This document shows positions 1 through 5,898 of a DNA stretch of 6,238 bases, piece by piece. Within the stretch, counting starts at the first letter, position 1, and the number at the start of each line of letters is the position of its first letter. Location: contig JAGRKQ010000069.1 of NCBI GenBank assembly GCA_020442235.1, positions 5,927-12,164 on the forward strand. Reading direction: 5' to 3'. Position numbers and translations under genes: made by a program. The DNA is from Hyphomicrobiaceae bacterium. Lineage in GTDB: Bacteria; Pseudomonadota; Alphaproteobacteria; Rhizobiales; MH13. Under the pieces are notes generated by a model. The model made no database searches. It had not been told where the DNA came from and saw nothing but the letters and a program-made list of their open reading frames with translations.

Positions 1-2348
1 CCGCCGGGAACGAGGCCCTCCGGCTCGGGCTGGCCTTCCACCGGGCGATGCTGGAGCAGCGGGCGGATGATGTCGGCCAGCCGCTCCAGAATGTCGATGC
101 GCACGGCGCGCGGGCCGAGCACACGGAAGCCGCCGATGCGGTAGATGTCGGGCGAGATCGCCGGATCGACCGGGATCGAGGTGCGGCCCGAGGCGGACAG
201 ATGCGGCACGGTGTCGAGGCCGGGCTGGTCGGGGGCGCCGTTCGCCAGCGCATGAAACAGCACCAGAAGCGAGGCCGGACCGGGCTTCAGGAGCGCCGGC
301 ACGAAAAGATGATAGGCGCCGAAGCGCACGCCGAGACCGCGCAGGCCCGCGCGTTCGGTCTGGCCGAGATCGCGCACCTCGCTGCCGATTTCGCGGCGGT
401 CGAGGGTGCCGAGCGCCTCGGCAATGCGGAAGGCAAGACCGCGGGCGATGCCATCGAGGCCTTCGGCCGCGCGCAGGTCGAAGAGCGGCTTCAGAAGCGT
501 TTCGGTCTGCGTTTTCAGCCACAGGGCAAGGCGGTTCTCGACCGTCTCGCGCGCGCCGCCGGTGAGCTGCTCGTCGGCGAGGATGACGATGCGCGGGAGC
601 AGGATGTCGTCGCTGGCGGCAAGCCGGGCAACGAGGGCGCCGTTCCAGCGCAGGCCGCCGTCATGGGCGATCGCAAAGGCCGTGTCGGGGCTTTCGCCCA
701 GCTTTTCGGCGCGCTTGACGATTTCGCTCGACAGCGCCTTGCCGGCGGCGGCCGAGATCGCCCGCGCATCCTGACCTTCCGCGCTGGCGTCCGCGGTGAA
801 GCGGAACCCTTGCAGCCAGCCGATGTGCTGACCTTCGACCCTTACGTCGCCGTCGTCGAGAACTTCCGCGTCCAGCATCGTCTTCTCCCGCAGCCGGCGC
901 ATGAGCACACTGGTGCGCCGGTCCACAAAGCGTTGTGTCAGACGTTCATGAAGCGCGTCCGACAGCCGGTCCTCTAGCGCACGGGTGCGCTCCTGCCAAT
1001 GGCCGGGATCGGCCAGCCAGGCATTGCGGTTGGCCATGAAGGTCCAGGTGCGCACCTGGGCGATGCGCGCCGACAGCGTGTCGATGTCGCCTTCGGTCTT
1101 GTCGTTTTCCTTCAGTCGCCGCGCGAACCAGTCTTCCGACAGGGCGCCATCGTCGACAAGCTGGCGGTAGATGGTGGCGACCAGTTCGGCGTGCTGGGCC
1201 GGGGCGATCTTGCGATAATCGGGCAGCTGGCAGACGTCCCAGAGCAGCGCGACGCGCTCGCGGCCCGTCGCGCGTTCGGCCAGCCCATCCTCGCGCATCG
1301 CCGCTTCCAGGGCGGTGACATCCTCCTGCGGCAGGGCGCGGGTGAGGCCGGCGACCGGGGGCAGTACATCGAGGCTGTCGCGCAAGGCGCCGGTGGAGGA
1401 AAAATCGAGATCGGCATTGCGCCACTGCATCGTCTTGACGACGTCGAAGCGATGGGTCTCCAGCCGCTCCACCACCTCGTCGTCCAGGGGGTCGACCCGG
1501 CCGGTCACGCCAAAGGTGCCGTCGCTCGTGGCGCGCCCGGCCCGGCCGGCGACCTGGCCGAGTTCGGCCGCCGTCAGCGGGCGGTATTCATATCCGTCGA
1601 ACTTGTGGATGCCGGCAAAGGCGACGTGGTCGACATCGAGGTTGAGCCCCATGCCGATGGCATCGGTGGCGACGAGAAAATCGACGTCGCCGGACTGGTA
1701 AAGCTCCACCTGGGCATTGCGGGTGCGCGGGGAAAGCGCGCCCAGCACCACCGCCGCGCCGCCGCGCTGGCGACGGATCAGCTCGGCGATCGCATAGACC
1801 TCGTTGGCGGAAAAGGCGACGATGGCCGAACGCCGGGGCTGGCGGGTGATCTTCTTCGAACCGGCATAGGTGAGGTGGCTCATGCGGGCGCGGGTCACGA
1901 CGCTGATGCCCGGAAGCAGGCGCTCCAGTAGCCCGCGCACCGTCAGGGCGCCGAGCAGCAGCGTTTCGGAACGTCCGCGCAGATTGAGGATGCGGTCGGT
2001 GAAGACGTGGCCGCGCTCCAGATTGGCGGCAAGCTGCACCTCGTCGACGGCGACGAAATCGAGCGAGAGGTCGCGCGGCATCGCCTCGACCGTCGAGACG
2101 TAGTAGCGCGCCTTCTTCGGCACGATCTTTTCCTCGCCGGTGACGAGGGCAACGGCGCCGGCGCCCGCCCGTTCCACCACCTTGCCATAGACCTCGCGCG
2201 CCAGAAGCCGCAGCGGCAGGCCGATCATGCCGGTCGGATAGGCGGTCATGCGTTCGATGGCGAGGTGCGTCTTGCCGGTGTTGGTCGGCCCGAGAATGGC
2301 GGTAACGCCATGGCCGGAGCGGAACGGTTCAGACATCAGAGGAGCCAT
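1..2348 (-). CDS. SUV3-like (MgpS-type) superfamily 2 RNA helicase, N-terminal part, runs off the left edge
   Basis: A minus-strand reading frame stays open from about 2348 to the window edge, giving roughly 780 residues with no stop. Numbered from the ATG at 2336, it shows ordered SF2 helicase motifs: Walker A GPTNTGKT (16-23), motif Ia LLAREV (44-49), TGEEK (66-70), a Walker B box DEVQ (98-101), motif V ATDAIGMGLN (223-232) and motif VI QVAGRAGR (261-268) with the arginine finger. The GPTNTGKT plus DE-x-Q combination is typical of SUV3, the mitochondrial RNA helicase, and its alphaproteobacterial relatives, so ATP-driven RNA unwinding is the likely activity (inferred). The rest is an alpha-helical region without motifs I can name. 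The family is usually around 1,000 residues, so the C-terminus is missing here. Two in-frame starts exist. ATG 2348 (MAPLMSEPF) has GGAA 10 nt upstream and is chosen; ATG 2336 has no visible Shine-Dalgarno. Family assignment is secure; the start is not. Confidence 0.9.
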   Translation of the reverse strand, partial: MAPLMSEPFRSGHGVTAILGPTNTGKTHLAIERMTAYPTGMIGLPLRLLAREVYGKVVERAGAGAVALVTGEEKIVPKKARYYVSTVEAMPRDLSLDFVAVDEVQLAANLERGHVFTDRILNLRGRSETLLLGALTVRGLLERLLPGISVVTRARMSHLTYAGSKKITRQPRRSAIVAFSANEVYAIAELIRRQRGGAAVVLGALSPRTRNAQVELYQSGDVDFLVATDAIGMGLNLDVDHVAFAGIHKFDGYEYRPLTAAELGQVAGRAGRATSDGTFGVTGRVDPLDDEVVERLETHRFDVVKTMQWRNADLDFSSTGALRDSLDVLPPVAGLTRALPQEDVTALEAAMREDGLAERATGRERVALLWDVCQLPDYRKIAPAQHAELVATIYRQLVDDGALSEDWFARRLKENDKTEGDIDTLSARIAQVRTWTFMANRNAWLADPGHWQERTRALEDRLSDALHERLTQRFVDRRTSVLMRRLREKTMLDAEVLDDGDVRVEGQHIGWLQGFRFTADASAEGQDARAISAAAGKALSSEIVKRAEKLGESPDTAFAIAHDGGLRWNGALVARLAASDDILLPRIVILADEQLTGGARETVENRLALWLKTQTETLLKPLFDLRAAEGLDGIARGLAFRIAEALGTLDRREIGSEVRDLGQTERAGLRGLGVRFGAYHLFVPALLKPGPASLLVLFHALANGAPDQPGLDTVPHLSASGRTSIPVDPAISPDIYRIGGFRVLGPRAVRIDILERLADIIRPLLQHRPVEGQPEPEGLVPG

Positions 2349-2482
2349 CGGGGTGGAATTCCGGCATCGGGACGGACAATCGTCAAACCGGCTGTTTCAG
2401 TTCGGGACAGGATTTCAGAAAAGCTGACCCGGATTGCCTAGCATGGCCGGGCGGCAACTGTCGCCCCGAAGCGTGCGCCGTT

Positions 2483-2535
2483 AACACAGGGAACAGGGGT
2501 GGGGAGAATCGGCGACGAATCGCCTGCCTTGCGGA
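2483..2535. repeat. Diverged direct repeat, copy A
   Basis: Aligned without gaps to copy B at 2738-2790 (offset 255 bp), 37 of 53 positions are identical. The conserved blocks are AACACAGG (2483), AACAG (2492), GGCGACGAATCGC (2511) and TGCGGA (2530); a 13-nt block between the second and third is almost unrelated. The third block forms a small hairpin, GGCGA-CGAA-TCGCC, at 2511-2524. Confidence 0.6.
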
Positions 2536-2551
2536 TGTTCTTCTTCTGGTC

Positions 2552-2584
2552 CCGCAGCATCTGGGGGGTGCTGAAATGCTGCGG
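2552..2584. repeat. 9-bp perfect inverted repeat
   Basis: CCGCAGCAT (2552-2560) and ATGCTGCGG (2576-2584) are exact reverse complements around a 15-nt G-rich loop. Neither strand has a T run after the stem, so it does not look like an intrinsic terminator. It lies between the two copies of the direct repeat. Confidence 0.55.
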
Positions 2585-2646
2585 CACAAGGAGGGCGGGC
2601 GACGGGCAGGCGGCGGGGTCTGTTCACGGCGATGGCGTTAATGCCC

Positions 2647-2665
2647 CCGTGCCGAAATGGCACGG
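2647..2665. repeat. 7-bp inverted repeat, short-loop hairpin
   Basis: CCGTGCC (2647-2653) pairs with GGCACGG (2659-2665) across a 5-nt loop, GAAAT. The stem is stable and GC-rich, but no run of T follows on either strand, so a terminator role is not supported. It could be a structural element of a transcript from this gap. Confidence 0.5.
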
Positions 2666-2737
2666 ATTGGCGGTTTGATGCCGCGGCAGAAGAATGCCTG
2701 ACCGCAGGGGTTCTGCATCGCGTTCGGCCTTTCCATC

Positions 2738-2790
2738 AACACAGGCAACAGCTTGCGCACAAACAGGCGACGAATCGCTGACCCTGCGGA
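2738..2790. repeat. Diverged direct repeat, copy B
   Basis: This is the partner of copy A at 2483-2535. It carries AACACAGG (2738), AACAG (2747), GGCGACGAATCGC (2766) and TGCGGA (2785) in the same order and at the same spacing. Its hairpin stem keeps four Watson-Crick pairs, and the outer pair becomes G-U (2766 with 2779) if read as plus-strand RNA. It lies about 65 bp downstream of the DUF3108 stop codon in that gene's direction. Confidence 0.6.
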
Positions 2791-2854
2791 GTTTCCCGCT
2801 TTGTTCCGAGCGGGCTGGATCTGGCCTTGCGAGACCCCTGGCCTCACCTGCGCC

Positions 2855-3658
2855 CTAGCGATACTCGAAGCTGCGGGCGTCGATGATGACGCGGCCGAAA
2901 TTGAGGCCGACCTCCATACGCACCGGCGCAACCAGCGGGCGGTCGCCGACCTGTGCCAGCCAGACGAAGAGATCCTGATTGCGCGACAGTTCCTGGTTGA
3001 CGCGACGCGAGGAGCGGTGGCCGGCAATCGGCACATAACGGGCGCGGCAGACGACGGCCTGTCCGCCCTGACCGAGCGGATGGCGGTCCATGCGCACGAA
3101 AGTCAGCTCAATGTCGTAACGCTGGCGTCCGTCGAAGATCGGCAGGGCGCGGTTGCAGGCCGCCGGGCCGTTCGCCGCCTCGGCATTGGGCACCGGGATG
3201 AGCAGCGCGGAAACCGGATCGACAATGCCGCGCCGGTGCTGGCGCTCCACGGCAACACGGTGCGGATGCGGGGTCAGCGGCGGTTCGGCGGTCACGCGGG
3301 TGATGTTGCCGCCCGAAAGCTGCATCTCGACGACGTTGGTCTTGTCTTCTTCCGAAGCCGACAGATCGTAGGAGACCGGAACGGGGCGGGTGCTGCGCAG
3401 CCGGCCGCGCGCCGTCGCCTCGCCCTGACCTGCCGAAACCAGCCGCCCGACGGAGGTGGTCTGGGCGCGCACGGTTGCCGCATAGCCATCGCCCCGGAAG
3501 GCAACCGACAGCCAGCCGGTGCCGATGCGAAGGCCGGCCACGGTCACGGCATAGGATGCGGTCAAGCTGTGGTCCTGCGCCTCGGCCCGGCTGGAAAGGG
3601 CGGGCATGAGAAGCAGTGCGGTGGCGGCAAGCGCCGCAGAAAGACGGGAAAAGCTCAC
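2855..3658 (-). CDS. DUF3108 family exported protein
   Basis: The frame closes with TAG at 2855-2857. Taking GTG 3658 as start gives 267 residues beginning VSFSRL and a clear Sec-type signal peptide: a short basic start, a hydrophobic core ATALLLMPAL, and a likely cleavage after AEA near residue 27. The mature part matches the DUF3108 family of alphaproteobacterial periplasmic proteins as I recall them: a start rich in beta strands, VDPVSALLIP in the middle, LPIFDGRQR (about 172-180), VVCRARYVP (about 202-210) and a closing strand region. Cysteines 168 and 204 are the only ones in the mature part and could form a disulfide (inference). Function is unknown in the family. The same frame extends to ATG 3733 (292 residues), but that start has no Shine-Dalgarno and puts 25 extra residues before the signal peptide. 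GTG 3658 has AGGA 4 nt and AAGGA 10 nt upstream. It is divergent from rpmB. Confidence 0.85.
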   Translation of the reverse strand: MSFSRLSAALAATALLLMPALSSRAEAQDHSLTASYAVTVAGLRIGTGWLSVAFRGDGYAATVRAQTTSVGRLVSAGQGEATARGRLRSTRPVPVSYDLSASEEDKTNVVEMQLSGGNITRVTAEPPLTPHPHRVAVERQHRRGIVDPVSALLIPVPNAEAANGPAACNRALPIFDGRQRYDIELTFVRMDRHPLGQGGQAVVCRARYVPIAGHRSSRRVNQELSRNQDLFVWLAQVGDRPLVAPVRMEVGLNFGRVIIDARSFEYR

Positions 3659-3785
3659 GACATCCTGATCCTTCGACAAACCGGCCGCACCTTTTGGAAC
3701 GCGCGCACGAGACGAATCAATTGCGGCGATCATAAGATTGTTCGCGGGCTCCGTCGCCCTTGCCGGCCCTCTGCCGGCAGACGGG

Positions 3786-3814
3786 TTGACGGCGGCAGGT
3801 GCCGCCCGTATACA
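3786..3814 (+). promoter_or_regulatory. Sigma-70-type promoter for rpmB
   Basis: A -35 box TTGACG (3786-3791) and a -10 box TATACA (3809-3814) are separated by exactly 17 bp. Both are close to the alphaproteobacterial housekeeping consensus, and the site faces a highly expressed ribosomal protein gene. Transcription would start near 3821, leaving a leader of roughly 110 nt before the rpmB ATG. Confidence 0.7.
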
Positions 3815-3839
3815 CCCTCGTCCAATTCCGGCAGGTCTG

Positions 3840-3870
3840 GGCCCGTTGTCCTGTGCGTCACGCGCGGGCC
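3840..3870 (+). other. Possible hairpin in the rpmB leader
   Basis: GGCCCG (3840-3845) is complementary to CGGGCC (3865-3870), enclosing 19 nt that contain a small inner GCG/CGC pairing. It lies in the predicted untranslated leader of rpmB. There is no T run, so it is not a terminator. Whether it controls L28 synthesis cannot be told from the sequence. Confidence 0.25.
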
Positions 3871-3921
3871 ATCTAGAACGCGGCTTCCGGCACCTGTCTT
3901 TTCGTGGTCTGAACAGAATTC

Positions 3922-3926
3922 AAGGG
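3922..3926 (+). promoter_or_regulatory. Ribosome binding site of rpmB
   Basis: AAGGG ends 7 nt before ATG 3934. It decides the start in favour of this ATG, which gives the canonical L28 N-terminus [11 protein letters not shown], over an in-frame TTG at 3928 that would sit almost on top of the site. Confidence 0.75.
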
Positions 3927-3933
3927 TTTGATC

Positions 3934-4218
3934 ATGGCTCGCCGTTGCGAACTGTCCGGCAAGGGTGTGTTGACCGGGAACAACGTCTCCCACGCCAACA
4001 ACAAGACCCGTCGCCGCTTCCTGCCGAACCTCGTCAACGTTTCGCTGATGAGCGAGAAGCTGGGCCGCGCCGTGAAGCTGCGCATCGCCGCTTCCACGCT
4101 GCGTTCGGTCGAGCATCGCGGTGGCCTTGACGCCTATCTCCTGAAGGCGCGTGACACCGAGCTTTCCCCGCGCGCTCTTGCGGTCAAGCAGGAACTTCTC
4201 GCCGCCGCCGGCGAATAA
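3934..4218 (+). CDS. rpmB: 50S ribosomal protein L28
   Basis: The 94-residue product opens with [20 protein letters not shown] followed by [13 protein letters not shown], the signature of bacterial L28, a small basic protein of the large ribosomal subunit that binds 23S rRNA. The length is normal for alphaproteobacteria. It is rich in arginine and lysine and has one cysteine (residue 5), so it lacks the paired cysteines of zinc-binding forms. It has its own strong promoter about 120 bp upstream and a good ribosome binding site. It ends with TAA at 4216-4218, and the next gene starts 23 bp later on the same strand, so the two are probably co-transcribed. In many bacteria rpmB is paired with rpmG; that is not the case here. 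The identification is secure. Confidence 0.98.
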   Translation: MARRCELSGKGVLTGNNVSHANNKTRRRFLPNLVNVSLMSEKLGRAVKLRIAASTLRSVEHRGGLDAYLLKARDTELSPRALAVKQELLAAAGE

Positions 4219-4241
4219 GGCCTGCCGAAAGGCATCTTCCC

Positions 4242-4877
4242 ATGTCCGAACGGATCGTTCTTGCCGCTGCCATCCTGGCCATGGCGGCGGTTGTCGTGCT
4301 GTCCAACGTGCTTGTGCAGCATCCCGTCGATGCGACGCTTGGATCGTTGCAGCTCGCCGATCTTCTGACCTGGGGCGCCTTCACCTATCCGGTGGCCTTT
4401 CTTGTCACCGACCTTGCCAACCGCCGGCTCGGCGCATCGCGGGCACGCCTCGTGGTGATCGCCGGCTTCGTCGCCGCGGTCGTGCTGTCGGTCTGGCTGG
4501 CAACGCCGCGCATCGCGATTGCCTCCGGCAGTGCCTTCCTCGTTGCGCAGCTGCTCGATGTGGCGATCTTCGACCGGCTGCGGCGCGCGGTCTGGTGGAA
4601 GGCGCCGGTGGTGTCGTCGCTGCTCGCCTCGCTGGTCGATACGGCGATCTTCTTCAGCCTGGCCTTTGCCGCCTCGGTGACGCCGATCCTTGGTTTTGGC
4701 GATGATTTTGCCACCGGGACGGCGATCTTTGCCGGCCTCGAGGCAACACGCTGGGTGGCCTGGGCCTTTGGCGATCTGGCCGTGAAGCTCTTGGTGGCGC
4801 TGGCGCTTCTGATGCCTTACCGCGCGCTTCTGACCTTCCTGCCTCTCAAGGACGCGGCGCCGGCGCCGGCACGTTGA
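4242..4877 (+). CDS. VUT/YhhQ family membrane protein, probable queuosine precursor transporter
   Basis: This 211-residue hydrophobic protein has about six membrane segments, the first at residues 5-22. It carries the landmarks of the VUT (DUF165, YhhQ) family: TYPVAFLVTDLANRRLG (48-64), ASGSAFLVAQLLDVAIFDRL (94-113) and SSLLASLVDTAIFF (125-138), with conserved Asp 57, Gln 103, Asp 106 and Asp 133 inside or beside membrane segments. E. coli YhhQ imports the queuosine precursors preQ0/preQ1, so the likely role here is uptake of a 7-deazaguanine for tRNA modification; the exact substrate is inferred from the family. ATG 4242 follows AAGG with a 9-nt spacer and lies 23 bp after rpmB, so it is probably expressed from the rpmB promoter. 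Its last 32 bp overlap the opposing phytase-like gene. The family call is firm, the substrate less so. Confidence 0.88.
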   Translation: MSERIVLAAAILAMAAVVVLSNVLVQHPVDATLGSLQLADLLTWGAFTYPVAFLVTDLANRRLGASRARLVVIAGFVAAVVLSVWLATPRIAIASGSAFLVAQLLDVAIFDRLRRAVWWKAPVVSSLLASLVDTAIFFSLAFAASVTPILGFGDDFATGTAIFAGLEATRWVAWAFGDLAVKLLVALALLMPYRALLTFLPLKDAAPAPAR

Positions 4878-5898
4878 AGCTGCCTTCGCCGACGAGCCGG
4901 AAGCGCAGGATGATCGTGCGCTGAAAGAAGTTGTGATTGTCGTCGGACAAAAGGGTCAGGATCGGCCCTTCCGGCGTGTCGGTCACCGCAAGACCTTCCA
5001 TGTTGTCGATGACGGAGCGCATGTCGGCCTCGATGAGGACGGCGCCGTCGGCGAGCGAACCGGGCGCGATGGCGCCGGCGGCGATGCGGCGCATGCGCAT
5101 GCGCACGCCTTCCGACAGGGCGAAGCGGCGTTCCAGGATGATGAGATCCCCGCCCGGCAGCATGGCGGCGTCGGTGACGTCGTAATCGTCCGTGCGGCGC
5201 ACCGAAAACCCGAAACCGCGCGCGCCCATGGCGGCGGCCCGCAGGTGCCCGTTGGCGTCGAGCGTCTGTTCGGCAATGACGATGGTGAGGCCCTGAAGCG
5301 GCCCCTCGCTGATGTGGGCGATGGCCTCCAGCCCGCGATTGTAGCGCAGCCGTCCGAGGACGGCGGGCACCGGAATCAACCGGCCGGGGGCATCAAGGCC
5401 CTGCCGCCCGAGTGCGTAGCGGCGGATGGGCATGCGGCGTTCGAAGCTGACGAGCGCTTCCATCTGCTCGCCCGTGCCAATGAACTCCAGTCCCTCCGCG
5501 TCGCCGCCGTCCTTGCCGAGCAGGGGTTCGCCGCGTTCATCGCGCAGCGGGGCGATGGTGGCCTCCTCGATCGAGAGCGGCCGTCCGGTTTCGTCAGTGA
5601 CAAGGCGGCCCGTCAGCCACAGCCCGGTGTCGGAAATGGCGTAGAAGCGCTCGCCGTCGAAGCGGATCCCGGAGAGCCCGCCGAGATGCGGATCGTGCGA
5701 GGAAAGTGCGAGGCCGCCGAGATAACGCAGCGCGCCGCTGTCGCCGAAGCCGGCGCGGAAGAAATGCGGCAGGGCGCGCGTCGTGATCGCGATCGGCTCT
5801 TCGCCTTCGAGCGGTTCGGCCCGCACGGTTCCGGCATGCATTGTCGTCGCCAGAAGCGCGCACAGAAGCGCCAGCGCCGGCGCGAAGCCCACGCGCAT
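4846..5898 (-). CDS. Exported esterase-like/phytase-like protein (PF13449 type)
   Basis: The 350-residue product begins with a Sec signal peptide (hydrophobic core ALALLCALLA, likely cleavage after AGTVRA near residue 27), so it should be periplasmic or secreted. The mature part looks like a beta-propeller of the 'esterase-like activity of phytase' family: GGLSGIRFDGERFYAISD (73-90), DAEGLE (133-138), NRGLEAIA in the middle, NMEGLAVTD (299-307) and the C-terminal signature SDDNHNFFQRTIILRFRL (318-335). The biochemical substrate of this family in rhizobia is not known; phosphoesterase activity is only suggested by the family name. Its ATG (5896-5898) overlaps the cobT stop codon by one base (TGATG) without a clear Shine-Dalgarno, which points to translational coupling with cobT. 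Starts further upstream in this frame would lie inside cobT and are rejected. The 3' end overlaps the VUT gene convergently. Confidence 0.88.
   Translation of the reverse strand: MRVGFAPALALLCALLATTMHAGTVRAEPLEGEEPIAITTRALPHFFRAGFGDSGALRYLGGLALSSHDPHLGGLSGIRFDGERFYAISDTGLWLTGRLVTDETGRPLSIEEATIAPLRDERGEPLLGKDGGDAEGLEFIGTGEQMEALVSFERRMPIRRYALGRQGLDAPGRLIPVPAVLGRLRYNRGLEAIAHISEGPLQGLTIVIAEQTLDANGHLRAAAMGARGFGFSVRRTDDYDVTDAAMLPGGDLIILERRFALSEGVRMRMRRIAAGAIAPGSLADGAVLIEADMRSVIDNMEGLAVTDTPEGPILTLLSDDNHNFFQRTIILRFRLVGEGSFNVPAPAPRP
4855..4868. repeat. 14-bp GC palindrome inside a convergent gene overlap
   Basis: CGGCGCCGGCGCCG is a perfect palindrome lying inside the 32 bp shared by the two opposing genes. 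It encodes Ala/Pro tails on both strands. A hairpin would be possible in either transcript, but there is no T run to suggest an intrinsic terminator. Confidence 0.4.

Larger units (their letters stand above)
2349..2854. other. Noncoding gap of about 500 bp with repeats and hairpins
   Basis: No reading frame here resembles a protein I recognise; the short open frames on the minus strand (2383-2589, 2481-2663, and 2638 into DUF3108) are arginine- and proline-rich and lack convincing ribosome binding sites. What the stretch does hold is a diverged direct repeat (2483-2535 and 2738-2790), a 9-bp inverted repeat (2552-2584), a 7-bp inverted repeat (2647-2665), a 6-bp one (2795-2814) and a G-rich plus strand with G runs at 2593, 2597, 2604 and 2615. 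It lies between the DUF3108 stop and the helicase start, both on the minus strand, so it would be the helicase leader if the two genes were co-transcribed. A gap this long between two same-strand genes stands out beside the tight spacing elsewhere in the window. A small RNA or decayed intergenic repeat elements are both possible. Confidence 0.6.

Noticed and set aside
48..1931. Long plus-strand open frames (48-977 and 999-1931) opposite the helicase
   Set aside because: They are antisense shadows in GC-rich DNA: low-complexity compositions, no recognisable motifs, while the minus strand has a continuous frame with ordered helicase motifs.
2358..2386. TTGACG on the minus strand (2386-2381) as a helicase promoter
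   Set aside because: The matching -10 position reads CGGAAT, only three of six consensus bases, and transcription would begin almost at the start codon.
2593..2618. G-quadruplex candidate in the noncoding gap
   Set aside because: Four G runs are present, but one loop is 8 nt and the whole region is GC-rich, so this is marginal.
2383..2663. Small minus-strand open frames (2383-2589, 2481-2663) in the noncoding gap
   Set aside because: Arg/Pro-rich products, no convincing ribosome binding sites and overlapping frames; the similarity between repeat copies is better explained at the DNA level.
2795..2814. CCCGCT/AGCGGG hairpin as a terminator for DUF3108
   Set aside because: The stem has only 6 bp and is followed in the DUF3108 direction by AAAC rather than a T run.
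3809..3814. The GTATAC around the rpmB -10 box serving also as a -10 for the divergent DUF3108 gene
   Set aside because: It is self-complementary, but no acceptable -35 box lies 16-18 bp away on the minus strand (CCTGCC).
2753..3931. 392-codon plus-strand open frame opposite DUF3108 and across the rpmB promoter
   Set aside because: It covers the promoter and leader of rpmB, has no family features and is antisense to a frame with a clear signal peptide and DUF3108 motifs.
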